This document shows positions 33,667-44,102 of a stretch of DNA of 64,000 nt, in pieces (position 1 is the stretch's first letter; every line of letters starts with the position of its first letter). The notes under the pieces were generated by a model, which was given only the letters and a program-made list of their open reading frames with translations, did not search any database and had not been told where the DNA came from. A program made the position numbers and the translations under genes. The stretch is from Sphingomonas lenta (GTDB taxonomy: Bacteria; Pseudomonadota; Alphaproteobacteria; Sphingomonadales; Sphingomonadaceae), in NCBI RefSeq assembly GCF_002288825.1, contig NZ_NSLI01000001.1, positions 558,001-622,000 of the forward strand, given 5' to 3'.

Positions 33667-33674
33667 TGTTACAG
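33667..33674 (-). promoter_or_regulatory. CTGTAACA motif upstream of the lipoprotein gene
   Basis: CTGTAACA on the coding strand of the lipoprotein gene, about 130 bp before its ATG; identical to the motif before gspC. It may be a shared regulator site such as a Pho-box half. GTCACGAAAC lies a little further upstream. Confidence 0.3.
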
Positions 33675-33871
33675 GTGGGTTTCCGTTTCGTGACGTTGCT
33701 TTGGGGCGACTACACACGTTTGTGGCTGAAACGACCAGCTCACGCGCTGCCGATGAATCCCTTGAGTCGCTCGTGCGTTCTGGTCGCGGGAGCCCCGCAT
33801 CGGCCGTGCCTGGGCAGCCCGAAGAGCGCGTCCCGCCGGTCGTGCGCCGGCGGGGCGATCGCGCGTGCCGA

Positions 33872-33909
33872 TAACGACGAAGCCCGCCAGGTCTCGCGAC
33901 CGGCGGGCT
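33872..33909 (-). terminator. Terminator after tRNA-Val
   Basis: On the minus strand, stem AGCCCGCC/GGCGGGCT (8 bp, extended by GGT/ACC past a one-base bulge) is followed by TTCGTCGTTAT. It lies 8 bp downstream of the tRNA-Val 3' end. Confidence 0.6.
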
Positions 33910-33916
33910 CGGAAGA

Positions 33917-33991
33917 TGGTGGGCGCGACAGGGATTGAACCTGTGACCCCACCCGTGTGAAGGGTGTGCTCTACCGCTGAGCTACGCGCCC
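33917..33991 (-). tRNA. tRNA-Val (anticodon CAC)
   Basis: The minus strand reads GGGCGCGTAGCTCAGCGGTA, then an anticodon stem CACCC/GGGTG with loop TTCACAC (anticodon CAC), then a T arm CACAGGTTCAATCCCTGT. The acceptor stem GGGCGCG pairs with CGCGCCC, with discriminator A and encoded CCA. Confidence 0.96.
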
Positions 33992-34047
33992 GAACCTTGT
34001 TCGGAAGGCCGCGCCTCTAACCAGGCGGCGCGACCCTGTCCAGCCTC

Positions 34048-34320
34048 TTAGTTGACCGAGTCCTTGAGGCCCTTGCCGGCCTTGAACTTGGGCTGGCTTG
34101 ACGCGGCGATGCTCATCGGCTCGCCGGTGCGCGGGTTGCGGCCCGTCGATGCCTTGCGCTTCGACACGGAGAACGTGCCGAAGCCGACCAGCCGAACCTC
34201 GTCGCCCTTCTTGAGCGCCGCGGAGATGGCGTCGAACACCGCCTCGACCGCTTTGACGGCGTCGCCCTTGGTGAGCCCGGCGGTGTCGGACACCTGCGCG
34301 ATCAGCTCCTGCTTGTTCAT
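34048..34320 (-). CDS. hupB: DNA-binding protein HU
   Basis: A 90-aa histone-like protein of normal HU length. It reads MNKQELIAQVSDTAGLTKGD, then the core LVGFGTFSVSKRKASTGRNP, with the DNA-bending arm RNPRTGEPMSIAASSQPKFK. ATG 34320 is the conserved start. The gene lies downstream of lon as in E. coli, beyond a terminator; TTGACA at about 34403-34408 with TTTTCT 17 bp on could be its own promoter. Confidence 0.96.
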   Translation of the reverse strand: MNKQELIAQVSDTAGLTKGDAVKAVEAVFDAISAALKKGDEVRLVGFGTFSVSKRKASTGRNPRTGEPMSIAASSQPKFKAGKGLKDSVN

Positions 34321-34404
34321 TCCTGGATTATCCCCTCGATGAGCCCACACGCGAGGACTCCGAGTCCCGCGCCCAAGTTCCCAGAAAAGCGGGCGGGAAA
34401 GCGC

Positions 34405-34447
34405 CTGTCAAACGAAACCGCCGCCGTTCATGGTCAACGGCGGCGGT
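34405..34447 (-). terminator. Intrinsic terminator of lon
   Basis: On the minus strand a perfect 12-bp stem ACCGCCGCCGTT/AACGGCGGCGGT with a 7-nt loop is followed by TTCGTTTGAC, giving a T-rich tail. It sits about 43 bp after the lon stop and separates lon from hupB. Confidence 0.8.
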
Positions 34448-34489
34448 CGGTGTGTCAGATCGGTTCAGCGCGGGTAACTTGGCCCGCGA

Positions 34490-36886
<2,397 letters not shown>

Positions 36887-36926
36887 GTAATCTCCGGCGG
36901 GACACGACGGCCCCCTGTCGCGCCCG

Positions 36927-36956
36927 TATATGGGGCGTGCGCCGGGCGGCATCAAT
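36927..36956 (-). promoter_or_regulatory. RpoH (sigma-32)-like promoter of lon
   Basis: The minus strand reads ATTGATG, a 14-bp spacer, then CCCCATATA, 41 bp before the lon ATG. The -10 matches the sigma-32 consensus CCCCATnT very well; the -35 TTGATG is a fair match to CTTGAA. Confidence 0.65.
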
Positions 36957-36998
36957 CGCGCTGTTCCCCCGCTGGGCCGGGCGTGCGACAAGCCGCAG

Positions 36999-38690
36999 AT
37001 GCTGTCCGCCCTCGTGCTCCTGCTGCTCGCCACCCCCGAACTGCCGCAAAAGGGTGAGCCGCCGCTGACCGAGCGGACCAAGCGGTCGGGCGGGGCGATC
37101 GACCCGGAGCAGGCGAAGCTTCGGTTCGACGACGCCGATCTCGCTTTCGAGCTGCTGCCCGACGCGCGGCGGCTGAACGGCACGGCGACGCTGACCTTCA
37201 CGCCGACGGCGCCGCTGGACGAGCTCAGGATCGACCTCGACCGCAACCTGCCCGTCAGCGCGATCAGCATCGACGGTCGCGCGCTGCCACGGGAGAGCTG
37301 GTCGAACCCGGACGGGCGGCTCGTCGTCAAGCTTCCGGGGCGAGTGCCGGCGGGACGAACGTTCCGGGCGCGGATCAGCTATGCCGGCACGCCGCACGTC
37401 GCGGTGCGCGCGCCGTGGGACGACGGCGTGGTCTGGAGCCAGGCGCCGGGCGGCCGGACGTGGTTCGCGACGACGGCGCAGGGCTATGGCTGCGACCTGT
37501 TCTGGCCGTGCCTCGACTTTCCGACGGGCGAGCCGGCGGCGGCTACGCTCCGCATCACGGTCCCGGCGGGGCTGAGCGCGCCGTCGAATGGGCGGTTGCT
37601 CGGCGTCGACAAGCTGCCGGACGGGCGGACGACGTGGAACTGGCGCGTTAAGCGGCCGAACACCTACGGCCTGGCGCTCAACGTCGCACCGTACGAGCAG
37701 GTCAGCGGGACGTATCGGAGCCGCTACGGCAACGCGATCCCGATGCACTATTGGCACCTGCCCGGTCGCGCCGCCCAGGCGCGCGGCTTGTTCGCCGAGT
37801 TCGCACCGACGCTCGACTTCTTCGAAGCGGTGATCGGCCCCTACCCCTTCGCCGACGAGAAGATGGGCGTGGTCGAGACGCCGCACCTCGGCATGGAGCA
37901 CCAGACGATCAATGCCTATGGCAACGAGTACCGCAAGGCGGTGGAGGGCTTCGACTGGCTATTCCACCACGAGTTCGCGCACGAATGGTTCGCCAACCAG
38001 CTGACCGCGGCCGACTGGGACGATTTCTGGCTGCACGAAGGCTTCGCGACCTACATGCAGCCGCTCTACGGCCGCTGGCGCGAGGGCGAGGCGCGCTACG
38101 CCGCGATGATGGACCTGCAGCGCCAGCAGATCACCAACAAGGCCCCGATCGTGCGCGGTCGGCCGATGACCTCCGAAGAGGTGTACGAGACGGCGAAGGG
38201 CGGGCCGGGCGTCGACATCTACTACAAAGGATCGTGGATCCTCCACACCTTGCGTAGGCTGATCGGGGACAAGGCGTTCTTCGACGCGACGCGGCTGCTG
38301 GTGTATGGCCGGCCCGATCCGCGGCCGGGCAACTTCGCCCCGCGTTTCGCGACCACGCGTGACTTCGAGGGCTATGTGCGCCAGGTAACTGGGCGCGATC
38401 ACGGCTGGTTCTTTGACACTTACCTACGCCAGGCGGCGCTGCCCGAGTTAATCGAACGGCGCGAAGGCGGTCGGCTTCTGCTCGAATGGCGAACGGCGGC
38501 CGGCGCTCCCTTCCCGCTTCCGATTGAGGTGGCCGTGGACGGGCGGATCGAGCACGTGCCAATGACGGGCGGGCGCGGCGTGCTGGCCGTTCCAGCGGGC
38601 GCGCACGTCGTCGTGGACCCGCACGCCCGCGTGCTCCGCCGCTCGCTCGCGGTCGAGGCGATGCAGGCGCAGCGCGCCGGCGCGCGCTAG
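36999..38690 (+). CDS. M1 family metallopeptidase
   Basis: About 563 aa with an N-terminal signal (MLSALVLLLLATPELPQ), so periplasmic or secreted. It has an aminopeptidase-N-like beta domain (RLNGTATLTFTPTAPLDEL), then the gluzincin zinc site WLFHHEFAHEWFANQ with the third ligand Glu in DDFWLHEGFATYMQ. The exopeptidase motif, usually GAMEN, is LGMEHQT here, a variant seen in some bacterial M1 members. It lacks the large C-terminal ERAP-type domain. ATG 36999 is preferred; 36930 would bury the signal peptide. It is divergent from lon. Confidence 0.9.
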   Translation: MLSALVLLLLATPELPQKGEPPLTERTKRSGGAIDPEQAKLRFDDADLAFELLPDARRLNGTATLTFTPTAPLDELRIDLDRNLPVSAISIDGRALPRESWSNPDGRLVVKLPGRVPAGRTFRARISYAGTPHVAVRAPWDDGVVWSQAPGGRTWFATTAQGYGCDLFWPCLDFPTGEPAAATLRITVPAGLSAPSNGRLLGVDKLPDGRTTWNWRVKRPNTYGLALNVAPYEQVSGTYRSRYGNAIPMHYWHLPGRAAQARGLFAEFAPTLDFFEAVIGPYPFADEKMGVVETPHLGMEHQTINAYGNEYRKAVEGFDWLFHHEFAHEWFANQLTAADWDDFWLHEGFATYMQPLYGRWREGEARYAAMMDLQRQQITNKAPIVRGRPMTSEEVYETAKGGPGVDIYYKGSWILHTLRRLIGDKAFFDATRLLVYGRPDPRPGNFAPRFATTRDFEGYVRQVTGRDHGWFFDTYLRQAALPELIERREGGRLLLEWRTAAGAPFPLPIEVAVDGRIEHVPMTGGRGVLAVPAGAHVVVDPHARVLRRSLAVEAMQAQRAGAR

Positions 38691-38744
38691 CCGGAGCTTG
38701 CCGGCCGTCGGCGCGTTGCCGTCCTGACTAGTCGGGAGCGGAAC

Positions 38745-38981
38745 ATGAACCTTGCCCTGAAGCGCGGCGCAGAGGTCGCGGCGATGTTGATGATCGGCGA
38801 CGGGCTGATCGGGATGCTTCAGCCCAAGCGGCACATCCCGCTCTGGCGGTCCGACTTTCCGCCCCTTCGCGCGGTGGTTCGGCAGTTCGACGGCAAGCCC
38901 CTGATCCGGCGGCGGCTCGCCGGACTGGCGCAGGTCGCTATCGGCCTCGCGATGGCTGCGCCGCTTCACCGTCGCGGGTGA
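38745..38981 (+). CDS. Small protein of unknown function
   Basis: A 78-aa basic protein: MNLALKRGAEVAAMLMIGDG, then LIGMLQPKRHIPLWRSDFPP, with two weakly hydrophobic segments (AEVAAMLMIGDGLIGML and LAGLAQVAIGLAMAA) and a basic end. GGAGCGGAAC precedes the ATG, a usable ribosome-binding site. I do not recognise a family. It overlaps the end of the DUF2243 gene by 44 bp convergently. Confidence 0.6.
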   Translation: MNLALKRGAEVAAMLMIGDGLIGMLQPKRHIPLWRSDFPPLRAVVRQFDGKPLIRRRLAGLAQVAIGLAMAAPLHRRG

Positions 38982-39417
38982 GCATCCATCCCGTCGCGGC
39001 GAACGCGACGCCGGAGGCGAGGAACACCCAATCCCAGACGCTCGGGCCCATGCGCTCGACGACGTGGTGCAGGCCGAGCAGGTGATGGTCGATCACGCCC
39101 TCGACCAAGTTGAACAGCCCCCACCCCATCAGCAGCGCCCCGCCGAACACGCGGCCGGGCACCGCGACGGCCAGGCTCCGAGCCCGCCAGAGCAGGACGA
39201 CGCCGAGCGCGGTCATGCTCCAGACGAAGGCGTGAAAGAGGCCGTCCCACACCATGTTCACCTTCGCGCCTACCAGCGTGTCGGGGCTGATCCGGGCGGA
39301 GAGCATGTTGTGGATCTGCAGAATTTGATGGAACAGGATTCCGTCCACGAAGCCGCCCATGCCGATGCCGATCGCGGTACCTGCCCGGACTACGGCGGCG
39401 CGGGCGTCAGCGAGCAC
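38938..39417 (-). CDS. DUF2243 membrane protein
   Basis: A 159-aa inner-membrane protein with four hydrophobic segments: AGTAIGIGMGGFVDGILFHQ (the DUF2243 signature), HAFVWSMTALGVVLLW, GALLMGWGLFNLVEGVIDHH and WVFLASGVAFAATGWML. Conserved His (LFHQILQIHNML, VIDHHLLGLHHV) could bind a metal or haem. It starts with GTG at 39417, overlapping the end of a short upstream frame. The function is unknown. Confidence 0.8.
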   Translation of the reverse strand: MLADARAAVVRAGTAIGIGMGGFVDGILFHQILQIHNMLSARISPDTLVGAKVNMVWDGLFHAFVWSMTALGVVLLWRARSLAVAVPGRVFGGALLMGWGLFNLVEGVIDHHLLGLHHVVERMGPSVWDWVFLASGVAFAATGWMLTRDGEAAQPSRGR

Positions 39418-39559
39418 GCGCGCCTCCGGTCAGCAGCCACCAAGCCGCCAGGATCGCTGGGGCGGGCGCGAGGGCGGCCAACGCGTCGGGCGCGGAGAGC
39501 GCGGCGCGCACCTGTCCCGCGAGGTCGCTGTGGCAGAGCGTGCAGGCGATGGCGAGCAT
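39407..39559 (-). CDS. Possible 50-aa protein with a CxxCH motif
   Basis: A short frame from ATG 39559 reads MLAIACTLCHSDLAGQVRAA, then an Ala-rich hydrophobic part ending AAWWLLTGGARAR. Its stop overlaps the DUF2243 GTG start, which suggests coupling. CTLCH would be a haem or metal motif. There is no obvious ribosome-binding site and no family that I recognise, so it may be spurious. Confidence 0.35.
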   Translation of the reverse strand: MLAIACTLCHSDLAGQVRAALSAPDALAALAPAPAILAAWWLLTGGARAR

Positions 39560-39601
39560 CAAGACGGGACGGTTGAACGCCGCGCCGGTTCCCGACCTGC
39601 G

Positions 39602-40684
39602 CTACGGCACCACCGTGGTGAAAAGGTAGGTCGCCAAAATCACTAGGTGCACGACGCCGCCCAGGATCGTGGTCCGACCCGTGCCCAAGCTGAGCGTCGC
39701 GACGAGCAACGACAACGCCAGCAGCGTCAGCCCCTTGGCCTCGACCCCGAGCGCTAGCGGCAGGTCCAACGCGAGCGATACCAGGGCTACGCTGGGGATC
39801 GTCAAGCCGATCGTCGCCAGCGCGGAGCCGAGCGCGAGGTTCAGGCTCGTCTGCAACCGATTCCGCTTCGCCGCGCGGTAGGCGGCGAGGCTCTCGGGCG
39901 CGAGGACCAACGCGGCGATGACGACGCCCACCGTGGCGAGCGGCAGGCCCGCCGCCCGCACTCCGGCCTCCAGAGTTCCGGCAAGTGCCTTGGCGAGGAA
40001 GACTACGCCGAACAGCGCGGCTCCCAAGGTCGCGAGCGAGATCCAGGCGGCTTGGCTGGTCGGCGGCTCGGCGTGGGCGTCGTCCGGCAGGTCGCCGCCG
40101 GGCGGCAGGAAGTAGTCGCGATGCCTGACCGTCTGCACCAGCACGAACGCGCCATAAAGGACAACCGACACGATCGCCACGAACAGCAGCTGGGCCGGCG
40201 AGTAGATCGGCCCGGGCACGGTCGCGGTGTAGTTGGGCAGCACCAGCGCGAGCACGGCTAGGGCCGCGAGCACCGTCAGAGCGTGGCTGGCACCCTGGAG
40301 CGAGAAGTGCTGCTCGCGATGGCGCAACCCGCCCGCCAGCAGACAGAGCCCGACGATCCCGTTCAGGATCAGCATGATCGCCGCGAAGACGGTGTCGCGG
40401 GCCAGTGTCGTCGCCCCGCCGCTCTCCGACAGCATGAGCGAGACGATCAGCGACACCTCGATCACGGTGACCGCGACCGCGAGAAGCAGCGTGCCGAACG
40501 GCTCGCCGACGCGGTGCGCGACGACCTCGGCGTGATGTACCGCGGCCAGGACCGCGCCGATCAGGACCGCGGCGGCGAGCAGCACGCCGACAAGGCCCAG
40601 CTTAGGCAATCCCAGCACGACGGCGACGACGCCGGCCGCTGGGAAGAGGAAGGTCCAGAGCGGAGAGCCGGCGGGACGGGTCAC
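39602..40684 (-). CDS. chaA: Calcium/proton antiporter (ChaA-like)
   Basis: A 360-aa protein of the CaCA cation exchanger family, with ten to eleven membrane segments arranged in two halves. The alpha repeats are HRVGEPFGTLLLAVAVTVIE (Glu in the transport site) and VLAPESLAAYRAAKRNRLQT followed by SLNLALGSALATIGLTIP. A short polar loop (GGDLPDDAHAEPPTSQ) divides the halves. It exports Ca2+ (possibly Na+ or K+) in exchange for protons. It lies just after clpX on the same strand. Confidence 0.87.
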   Translation of the reverse strand: MTRPAGSPLWTFLFPAAGVVAVVLGLPKLGLVGVLLAAAVLIGAVLAAVHHAEVVAHRVGEPFGTLLLAVAVTVIEVSLIVSLMLSESGGATTLARDTVFAAIMLILNGIVGLCLLAGGLRHREQHFSLQGASHALTVLAALAVLALVLPNYTATVPGPIYSPAQLLFVAIVSVVLYGAFVLVQTVRHRDYFLPPGGDLPDDAHAEPPTSQAAWISLATLGAALFGVVFLAKALAGTLEAGVRAAGLPLATVGVVIAALVLAPESLAAYRAAKRNRLQTSLNLALGSALATIGLTIPSVALVSLALDLPLALGVEAKGLTLLALSLLVATLSLGTGRTTILGGVVHLVILATYLFTTVVP

Positions 40685-40721
40685 GCCGGCTCCCCTCGTT
40701 CAGCTCGGACGGTGCGCGGCC

Positions 40722-41978
<1,257 letters not shown>

Positions 41979-42088
41979 TCAGTCACCTATTCGGGGCGGA
42001 TCGGGGGAGCCGCCGGTTCGGGAGGGGAGTGTAGCGCCCCACCCTTGTCTCACAAACGAAATACGCCGTTAACGCCCAATCGTTCAGC

Positions 42089-42778
42089 TCAGGCCGCCGC
42101 GGCCATTTCGTCGGTCGGCACGGGACGCTTGTCGAACACCTCGTCGATCAAGCCGAACTCCTTGGCCTCGTTCGCCTCCAGGAAGGTGTCGCGGTCCATG
42201 CGGCGCTCGATCTCCTCCAGCGGTTGGCCGGTGTACTGGGCGTAGAGCTGGTTCATGCGCTGACGGATGCGCAGGATCTCCTTGGCCTGGATCTCGATGT
42301 CCGACGCCATGCCCTGCGCGCCGCCCGACGGCTGGTGGATCATGATCCGCGAGTTGGTGAGCGCCACGCGCATGCCCTTCTCGCCGCTCGCGAGCAGGAA
42401 CGAGCCCATGGACGCCGCCTGGCCGATGCACACCGTGCCAACGCGCGGGCGGATGTACTGCATGGTGTCGTGGATCGCCATGCCCGCCGTCACCACGCCG
42501 CCCGGCGAGTTGATGTACATGAAGATGTCCTTCTTCGGGTTCTCCGACTCGAGGAAGAGCAGCTGGGCGGTGATGAGCGAAGCCATCCCGTCCTCCACGC
42601 CGCCCGTCACGAAGACGATGCGCTCGCGCAGCAGGCGGGAGAAGATGTCGAAGCTGCGTTCGCCGCGGTTCGACTGCTCGATCACGATAGGAACGAGCCC
42701 GGCGTGGCTGGGCTGGAGGCCGACGCCGGCCTGCAGGAGCGGTTGCGCGAAGTCGCCGGTCTCGAACGGATTGTGCAT
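42089..42778 (-). CDS. clpP: ATP-dependent Clp protease proteolytic subunit ClpP
   Basis: A 229-aa serine protease. The catalytic Ser is S123 in [13 protein letters not shown], and His is H148 in [12 protein letters not shown]; Asp follows in [10 protein letters not shown]. The N-terminal [20 protein letters not shown] is typical. It assembles as two heptamers and pairs with ClpX. It has a sigma-32-like promoter upstream. Confidence 0.98.
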   Translation of the reverse strand: MHNPFETGDFAQPLLQAGVGLQPSHAGLVPIVIEQSNRGERSFDIFSRLLRERIVFVTGGVEDGMASLITAQLLFLESENPKKDIFMYINSPGGVVTAGMAIHDTMQYIRPRVGTVCIGQAASMGSFLLASGEKGMRVALTNSRIMIHQPSGGAQGMASDIEIQAKEILRIRQRMNQLYAQYTGQPLEEIERRMDRDTFLEANEAKEFGLIDEVFDKRPVPTDEMAAAA

Positions 42779-42809
42779 GGAAAACTCTCTTATGCCCTTT
42801 GGACGAGCC

Positions 42810-42838
42810 TACATCGCGTGCCCGGAAGGCTTGTTCAA
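42810..42838 (-). promoter_or_regulatory. RpoH-like promoter of clpP
   Basis: The minus strand has TTGAAC, a 14-bp spacer, then CGCGATGTA, about 32 bp before the clpP ATG. The -35 is a good sigma-32 match; the -10 keeps only the C-AT-TA positions. The spacing is identical to the lon promoter. Confidence 0.45.
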
Positions 42839-43036
42839 CCCCCGTCCGGGGTAGGTGTTGAGTGAAGTCGGAGGTCCCGAGTCGCGGCGCTGGAAGTTCA
42901 GGAACTTCAGCCTACGTCCCGGCCGGAACCGCCCCCAGGCAAGGTTTGGAAGGCGGGTCGAACGGCCGAACGGGTCGAAGATGGCGATCATGCCCGAAGG
43001 CTGGGCGCGGTTCTCCAACTTGGCAAGCCGCCGCCG

Positions 43037-43963
43037 TCAGGCGCCTGGCGCCGGATGGGCCAGATAGGCGAGCCGCCTCACCTCGCGGCGACCACGGACG
43101 ACCGTGTCCAGGATCAGACCTGCGAAGAAGCTGAGCGCGGCGAGGATCATCAGGCCCGTCGCGAGGATCGCCGTCGGAAAGCGCGGCACCAGACCGATCT
43201 CGGCGTATGTGATCGCCAGCGGGATGGCGAGCGCGACCGAGAGCGCCGCCAGGAACGCCGCGAATGCGCCGAAATACAGGAGCGGCCGCTCGATCCGGTA
43301 CAGCGTCAGGATGGTGGACAGAATACGCCAGCCGTCGCCGTAGGTGCTGAGCTTGGACGCGGAGCCTTCCGGGCGGGCGAAATAGGGCGTGGGCACCTCG
43401 GCGCAGGGCATCTTCAGCTCTAGCGCGTGGACGCTGATCTCCGTCTCGATCTCGAATCCGGCGGAGAGCGAGGGAAAGCTCTTCACGAAGCGGCGCGAGA
43501 AGACGCGATAGCCGGACAGGATGTCGGTGAAACTGCGCCCGAACAGGCGCGCGAGCATGCCGGTCAGGAGCTTGTTGCCGAAGCGGTGGCCGCGGCGGTA
43601 CGCCTCGACCGCCTCGCCGATCCGGGAGCCGACGATCATGTCGAGCTGCTCGTCCAGCAGCTTGCCGACGAGCTTGGGCGCGGAGGCCGCGTCGTAGGTC
43701 GCGTCGCCGTCCGCCATCACGTACACGTCCGCGTCCACGTCGGCGAACATGCGGCGGACCACCGCGCCCTTGCCCTGGATGCGCTCAGACCGGACGACCG
43801 CGCCGGCCGCGCGCGCGACCTCGACGGTGCGGTCGCGGCTGTTGTTGTCGTAGACGTAGACCGTCGCGGTCGGCAGCGCGGCGCGGAAGCCCGCGACCGT
43901 CTGCGCGATCGCGGCCTCTTCATTGTAGCAGGGGAGCAGAACGGCGATGCGTGGTTGAGTCAT
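43037..43963 (-). CDS. Family 2 glycosyltransferase with C-terminal membrane helices
   Basis: A 308-aa GT2 enzyme. The nucleotide-sugar fold shows IAVLLPCYNEEAAIAQTVAG and the acidic motif YVMADGDATYDAASAPKLV; GSRIGEAVEAYRRGHRFGN and FTDILSGYRVFSRRFVKSFP resemble polyprenyl-phosphate glycosyltransferases. Two C-terminal membrane segments (LLYFGAFAAFLAALSVALAI and AILATGLMILAALSFFAGLI) anchor it. ATG 43963 follows GAGAAAGGG; the upstream frame is repeat sequence. It sits between tig and clpP, an insertion in that conserved block. The sugar and acceptor are unknown. Confidence 0.88.
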   Translation of the reverse strand: MTQPRIAVLLPCYNEEAAIAQTVAGFRAALPTATVYVYDNNSRDRTVEVARAAGAVVRSERIQGKGAVVRRMFADVDADVYVMADGDATYDAASAPKLVGKLLDEQLDMIVGSRIGEAVEAYRRGHRFGNKLLTGMLARLFGRSFTDILSGYRVFSRRFVKSFPSLSAGFEIETEISVHALELKMPCAEVPTPYFARPEGSASKLSTYGDGWRILSTILTLYRIERPLLYFGAFAAFLAALSVALAIPLAITYAEIGLVPRFPTAILATGLMILAALSFFAGLILDTVVRGRREVRRLAYLAHPAPGA

Positions 43964-43984
43964 GACCGCCCTTTCTCCATCCCA

Positions 43985-44086
43985 GCCGTCACCCCGGACC
44001 TGTTCCAGGGTCCATCGTCGTACGCGCATACCGGCCGGATCGTGCGCACAACGATGAATGCCGGAACAAGTCCGGCATGACGGGAG
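43985..44086. repeat. Family-B repeat between tig and the glycosyltransferase gene
   Basis: The left arm is cgtcaccccggacctgttcc, followed by agggtccatcgtcg; the right arm is aatgccggaacaagtccggc, followed by atgacggg. It is nearly the same as the copy inside the acyl-CoA ligase (3041-3140) in both arms. Confidence 0.8.
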
Positions 44087-44102
44087 AGATTAGCCGACGC
44101 GC

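Larger units (their letters stand above)
33540..33916. other. Intergenic region upstream of the lipoprotein gene
   Basis: No gene is credible in these 377 bp. It holds the lipoprotein promoter region, including CTGTAACA on the minus strand at 33667-33674, a GC hairpin at 33832-33854 (CCCGCCGG/CCGGCGGG) and the tRNA-Val terminator at 33872-33909. The part from 33660 to 33740 is less GC-rich than its surroundings, which fits a regulatory region. Confidence 0.6.

Noticed and set aside
33832..33854. Hairpin as a second terminator
   Set aside because: A good stem (CCCGCCGG/CCGGCGGG) but no T tail on either strand and no gene ending beside it.
36887..37330. N-terminal extension of lon
   Set aside because: It is antisense to the M1 peptidase and lies across the lon promoter; Lon homology starts at 36886.
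42809..43018. 69-aa minus-strand frame upstream of clpP
   Set aside because: Covers the clpP promoter region, has no clear ribosome-binding site and no family resemblance; could not be supported.
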